DNA of 9,322 bases from the NCBI GenBank assembly GCA_030837395.1, contig JAUPKO010000220.1:1-9322 (forward strand), in the 5' to 3' direction. Below the pieces are notes generated by a model. It saw nothing but the letters and a program-made list of their open reading frames with translations. It had not been told where the DNA came from and did not search any database. Shown in pieces: positions 6,269 through 9,322 of the stretch; positions within the stretch are counted from its first letter, which is position 1; every line of letters begins with the position of its first letter. This DNA is from Actinomycetota bacterium (GTDB lineage: Bacteria > Actinomycetota > Actinomycetes > S36-B12 > UBA10799). Position numbers and translations under genes: made by a program.

Positions 6269-7764
6269 CACACGTTCCGCTCGAACCAAGGCTCAAGGCA
6301 TTCGTAGGCGTCGACGAAGGCCTCGCGGTGGCGCCGGTAGTCCGCCACTCGTGATGGGACCGGTGTGAACTCGTTGGTCACCTCGGACAGGGACCTCGCC
6401 GGCGTGAAGTCGGCGAACAGACCCACGCCCACTCCGGCTGTGACCGCAGCCCCGAGCGAGTTCGCCTCGTCGACGATCGTGCGACGACGGACCGTGCAGT
6501 CCCAGGCATCCGCCAGCACCTGCAGCCACACGTCGCTGGCCGCGCCGCCGCCGATCGCATCCACGCGGTCAATCACCACTCCTCGATCACGGAACGCGTC
6601 GACGCAGATCCCGAGATTGAAGGCCACACCTTCAAGAACCGCCTTCGTCAGGTGCGCTGGCCCGTGGTGGCGACCGAGTCCGACGAAGGCTCCGCGGGCC
6701 TTCGGGTTCCACAACGGGGAACGTTCGCCCAGCAGGTAGGGCAGGAAGTAGAGACCCTCCCCCGATGCGTCGGTCGTGTCCGCGTCAGCGACTAGTCGGG
6801 TGAAGCGCTCCCCGTCGTCACGCCCCGCCAGCAGATCCGCGACCCAGTGCAGGGATCCCCCACCAGCCTGCATGGTGGCCGTCGGCACAAAGCGGTCCGC
6901 GTGGACGTGATTGAACGTCATCGTGCGCATGAGTGGCAGGTCGTGGAGCGGCTCGTCGCTGGCCAGAGAGATCCACGACGAGGAGCCGAGATAGGCGTAG
7001 GCCCCATCGGCCGGTTCGACGATGCCGACACCCGCAGCCGCGATGGGGCCATCGCCTCCGCCGATGACCACGGGAGTTCCTTCGACCAACCCAGTGGCGT
7101 CAGCCGCCCTCCGGGTCACCCTGCCGATCACCGTCGTTGACGGGACGATGGTTGGCATGAGCGCCGGGGAGATGCCAGCGGCATCCAGTACCTCAGCGGA
7201 CCACGTGCCCGCCTGCTGGTCGAACGCGTTCGTACTGGAGGCGTCCGACGGATCCGTGACCAGCACGCCGGTCAATTGGTAGGCGACGAAGTCCTTGGCA
7301 TTGCACACCGTTGTCGTTCGATCGAAGACTTCAGGCTCATGGTCGCGTACCCACATCACCTTCGTGATCGAGTAGGTCGGGTTGAGACGATGCCCGAGTT
7401 GCTGGTACGCCGCCTCCTGGCCGATCCTCTCGATCAAGGTCGCGCACTGCTCCTGGCTGCGGGTGTCGGCCCAGATGATCGCGGGACGCACCGGCACTCC
7501 AGCTGAGTCCAGGAACACAGCTCCCATCATCTGGCCGGAAACGCCGACCACCTCCACGTCCATCGGGCGCACCCCGGTCTGCTCGAGGAGGGTCCTAGTC
7601 GCCTGGCAGAACGCGTTCCACCAGTCACCGGGATCCTGCTCGACGACTCCGTTGGCCTCGTATCGCGTGTCGTAGTGCGCGGTGGTTGCCGCGACGAGGC
7701 GTCCGCGGGCATCGTGCAGGGAGGCCTTGTCCCCGGTGGTCCCGATGTCGTGGGCAACGATCAT
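6268..7764 (-). CDS. FGGY-family carbohydrate kinase (xylulokinase-like)
   Basis: A 498-residue, two-domain sugar kinase of the usual FGGY length. The first phosphate-binding motif is AHDIGTTGDKA at residues 4-14. The substrate-side motif is IIWADTRSQEQ with Asp100. The catalytic base is most likely Asp238 in VIGGGDGPIAAAG. GERSPLWNPKARG (346-358) and the adenine-side motif IGGGAASDVWLQVLADAW (404-421) complete the C-terminal domain. The family phosphorylates ketoses, polyols and related compounds at a terminal hydroxyl; XylB is the closest by general appearance. The substrate is not readable, so no gene symbol is given. The ATG at 7764 overlaps the aldolase stop (ATGA), and its TGA overlaps the ATG of the hydroxyacid dehydrogenase (TGATG). 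KDPG aldolases are normally fed by PfkB-type KDG kinases, so an FGGY enzyme in this position is notable. Confidence 0.93.
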   Translation of the reverse strand: MIVAHDIGTTGDKASLHDARGRLVAATTAHYDTRYEANGVVEQDPGDWWNAFCQATRTLLEQTGVRPMDVEVVGVSGQMMGAVFLDSAGVPVRPAIIWADTRSQEQCATLIERIGQEAAYQQLGHRLNPTYSITKVMWVRDHEPEVFDRTTTVCNAKDFVAYQLTGVLVTDPSDASSTNAFDQQAGTWSAEVLDAAGISPALMPTIVPSTTVIGRVTRRAADATGLVEGTPVVIGGGDGPIAAAGVGIVEPADGAYAYLGSSSWISLASDEPLHDLPLMRTMTFNHVHADRFVPTATMQAGGGSLHWVADLLAGRDDGERFTRLVADADTTDASGEGLYFLPYLLGERSPLWNPKARGAFVGLGRHHGPAHLTKAVLEGVAFNLGICVDAFRDRGVVIDRVDAIGGGAASDVWLQVLADAWDCTVRRRTIVDEANSLGAAVTAGVGVGLFADFTPARSLSEVTNEFTPVPSRVADYRRHREAFVDAYECLEPWFERNV

Positions 7765-8390
7765 GCGGCGTCCTCAGCGACTGCCATGGCCTCGGCGACC
7801 AGGCGCTCGATGGACGCGAAATCGCCAGAGCGCTGGGCCTCCAAGGGTGTGAGCCATGTGCCGCCGACTGCGGCAACCGCCTGTGACGCAAGGTACGTCC
7901 CCAGACTGGACAGTCGTATACCTCCCGTGGGTACGAATCGAACGTCCGGGAATGGGCCGCCCAGCGCAGTGATGGCGGCGAGCCCCCCGTTCGTCTCGGC
8001 GGGGAAGAACTTCACCGTCGTGACGCCCAGTTCGACGGCACGCATCACCTCCGTGGCGGTGACTGTCCCCGGAACGCACGTCACGCCTGCATCCGCACAT
8101 GCCCGGACCACCGCGGCGCTCAGTCCAGGGCAGACGACGAACCGCGCTCCCGCCCGCACGACCCGCTCCACCTGATCCGCGGTCGTGACGGTCCCCGCGC
8201 CGACCAGGAAGTCGGGGTCTTCGGCCATCGCAGTGATCGCCTCGATGGCAGCGCTGGTCCGGCACGTGATCTCGGCGCACTGCAGTCCTCCGCCGATGAG
8301 CGCTCCACGCAACGGGGTGGCGAGCAGGTAGTCCTCGATGACGACCACGGGGATGATCCGTCGGGGCGCAATCTGCTCCACGGTCAACAT
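7761..8390 (-). CDS. KDPG/KHG-type class I aldolase (2-keto-3-deoxy-6-phosphogluconate aldolase family)
   Basis: A 209-residue protein, the normal length for Eda-type aldolases, which cleave 2-keto-3-deoxy sugar acids (usually phosphorylated) to pyruvate and an aldehyde. Family landmarks run in order: IPVVVIED near residue 13, AEITCRT with Glu40 and Arg44, VGAGTV at 63-68, FVVCPG at 84-89, VPGTVTATE at 106-114, and VKFFPAE with the Schiff-base Lys127. The phosphate-binding PTGGI and VGGTWLTP follow near the C terminus. The Eda Ser of GGSW is Thr here. The ATG at 8390 is preferred because GGGAAG lies seven bases upstream and the protein then begins like the family. A GTG at 8408 would add six residues. 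The stop overlaps the kinase start (ATGA). The preceding dehydratase expected in a classical pathway is not in the window. Confidence 0.92.
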   Translation of the reverse strand: MLTVEQIAPRRIIPVVVIEDYLLATPLRGALIGGGLQCAEITCRTSAAIEAITAMAEDPDFLVGAGTVTTADQVERVVRAGARFVVCPGLSAAVVRACADAGVTCVPGTVTATEVMRAVELGVTTVKFFPAETNGGLAAITALGGPFPDVRFVPTGGIRLSSLGTYLASQAVAAVGGTWLTPLEAQRSGDFASIERLVAEAMAVAEDAA

Positions 8391-8412
8391 CAAGGACTTC
8401 CCATCCACTCAG

Positions 8413-8426
8413 GGCCGCGAGCGGCC
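8413..8426. other. small GC-rich hairpin in the ABM-aldolase intergenic gap
   Basis: GGCCG (8413-8417) and CGGCC (8422-8426) form a perfect five-base stem around the loop CGAG. It sits in one of the few true gaps within the operon, upstream of the aldolase start. It could be an RNA processing or stability element. There is no U-tract, so it does not look like an intrinsic terminator, and short GC-rich hairpins arise easily by chance in DNA of this composition. Confidence 0.3.
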
Positions 8427-8452
8427 GCACTCGGTCACCGTGGGCCAACCCG

Positions 8453-8749
8453 TCACGAAGGAACGAAGAACCGCAGGGTCAGGGGCTCGGCCAGCATCGG
8501 CGCGAGGCGTGCACCATCGTGTGCGTTGCGCTCCGTTGCAGCGTGCGCCTCCCACAACGAACGGGATGACCAGCGCTCGAAGACCATCCACGCGAGCGGA
8601 TCCTGTTCGTCGGCGACGAACTCCATGAGCTCGCATCCGTCCTCGGTCCTGCTAGCCGCGATCATCTCTGTGAGCAGGGCCTTGGCGTCGTCCGTCTGCT
8701 CCGGACGCGGTCGGGCGTGAACGGTCAGGTAGAGCGGAGCATCGGACAT
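8453..8749 (-). CDS. ABM-domain small protein (antibiotic biosynthesis monooxygenase / YgiN-LsrG-like)
   Basis: A 98-residue protein whose ATG at 8749 overlaps the TGA of the sugar dehydrogenase gene. Its sequence fits the ferredoxin-like ABM fold. There is an N-terminal strand (LYLTVHARPRPE), a helix (DAKALLTEMIAASRTEDGC), the strand ELMEFVADEQDP followed by WMVFERWSS, and a short helix SLWEAHAATE. The C-terminal strand is LTLRFFVPS. The pattern 'E.GC....f' followed by 'f.E.W.s...l..H' is the usual signature. The fold covers quinol monooxygenases, LsrG-type isomerases of phosphorylated autoinducer-2 breakdown products, and many uncharacterised proteins. In a carbohydrate operon beside an FGGY kinase, an isomerase, mutarotase or lyase role on an oxidised sugar is more likely than oxygenation, but that is inference. 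A 62-bp gap separates it from the aldolase gene. Confidence 0.85.
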   Translation of the reverse strand: MSDAPLYLTVHARPRPEQTDDAKALLTEMIAASRTEDGCELMEFVADEQDPLAWMVFERWSSRSLWEAHAATERNAHDGARLAPMLAEPLTLRFFVPS

Positions 8750-9322
8750 CAGCCGTACACCACCGGAGTGCGTTGCCCGGACTCAGCCGAGGAGGTGATC
8801 GCATGAGCCACGTCGGCAGCTCGGGCCCCGTCGCGGAAGGTCGCTGCGTCAGGACCGACCTCGGTGCCTTCGGCCACGGCCCGCAAGAAGTGCGACAGCA
8901 TGTTGGTGTGCGAGTGCTCCCAGCCGAGGATGTGACCAGTCGGCCACCAGTCCTTGGCGATCTCATGGTGTGACTCGCAGACGATCTCTTGCGCGAATCC
9001 GTTCACCGCAGAGCCGTCCCGGCGGAACACCATCAGGTTGTTGAGGTTCTCGAGATCCCAGTAGACGGTGCCCTTCGACCCGGAGATCTCGAAGGCGAGG
9101 TGGTTTCGGCGGCCTGGCGCGATCAGGGTCGCCGCGATGGTGCCGACGGCACCCGATGCGAATCGGGCAAGGCTCGTGACAGTGTCGACCGGCTCCCCGC
9201 GAGACGCATCGGTGACGGGAGCCGTCACGACGCCGCTCACGTCAGCGATGTCCCCCAGGATGAAGTGGGCGAGGTCGACGGCGTGGCAGCCGATGACGTT
9301 GAGCGCCCCCGACCGGGTCGGC
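8749..9322 (-). CDS. Gfo/Idh/MocA-family sugar or cyclitol dehydrogenase, C-terminal part (5' end outside window)
   Basis: The frame is open to the right edge and ends in TGA at 8751-8749, giving 190 visible residues. The N-terminal Rossmann domain that binds NAD(P) is off the window. What remains is the alpha/beta substrate domain of the family. It contains a segment reading GALNVIGCHAVDLAHFILG, which matches the family motif around the catalytic His (usual form G.l.DiG.H..D). It also has the later strands SLARFASGAVGTIAATL and FEISGSKGTVYWDLE that are typical of MocA-type proteins. Members oxidise sugars, inositols or sugar lactones with NAD(P). The gene's TGA overlaps the ATG of the ABM gene (TGATG), so the two are probably translationally coupled. 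It is the first visible gene of the operon and a good candidate for an early oxidation step, but the substrate cannot be read from this fragment. Confidence 0.9.
   Translation of the reverse strand, partial: PTRSGALNVIGCHAVDLAHFILGDIADVSGVVTAPVTDASRGEPVDTVTSLARFASGAVGTIAATLIAPGRRNHLAFEISGSKGTVYWDLENLNNLMVFRRDGSAVNGFAQEIVCESHHEIAKDWWPTGHILGWEHSHTNMLSHFLRAVAEGTEVGPDAATFRDGARAADVAHAITSSAESGQRTPVVYG

Noticed and set aside
6268..8749. lsr-type autoinducer-2 operon
   Set aside because: The ABM and FGGY genes recall LsrG and LsrK, but the aldolase is KDPG-type, and no LsrF-like gene, Lsr transporter or LsrR is present in the window.

Overview
This is a high-GC window with frequent GTG starts, dense overlapping genes and an actinobacterial-looking antitoxin. 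All three point to a member of the Actinomycetota; I cannot name a genus. All supported genes lie on the minus strand, so the biological order runs from the right edge to the left.

From 9322 down to 1007 there is one tightly packed catabolic operon of ten genes, the first cut by the window edge. In transcription order they are: Gfo/Idh/MocA sugar dehydrogenase (partial), ABM-fold small protein, KDPG-type aldolase, FGGY carbohydrate kinase, D-2-hydroxyacid dehydrogenase, shikimate-dehydrogenase-like protein, phosphotriesterase-family hydrolase (probable lactonase), short-chain dehydrogenase, zinc alcohol/polyol dehydrogenase, and HAD phosphatase. Most junctions overlap (TGATG, ATGA or GTGA), and the rest are 5 to 62 bp. 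The set reads as a pathway for a polyol, sugar, sugar acid or cyclitol: oxidation (up to five different dehydrogenases), lactone opening, phosphorylation, and aldol cleavage to central metabolites. The HAD enzyme would tidy up or remove a phosphate. No transporter, regulator or sugar-acid dehydratase is visible; they may lie beyond the right edge. I do not recognise this combination as a described pathway.

From about 1006 to 814 is a gene-poor joint. It holds a strong Shine-Dalgarno with a 21-codon reading frame immediately after the operon's last stop. From 813 to 251 lies a HigBA/RelE-type toxin-antitoxin module read right to left. The toxin gene is broken by a one-base insertion and an internal frame-shifting deletion, while the XRE antitoxin is intact.

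From 250 to 1 there is a cluster of GTGCA-containing G-rich repeats. Near the left edge is an AT-rich perfect 16-bp palindrome (AATTGAACGTTCAATT) with a second related half-site, which looks like a TetR-family operator. It probably serves a gene lying mostly or wholly outside the window.
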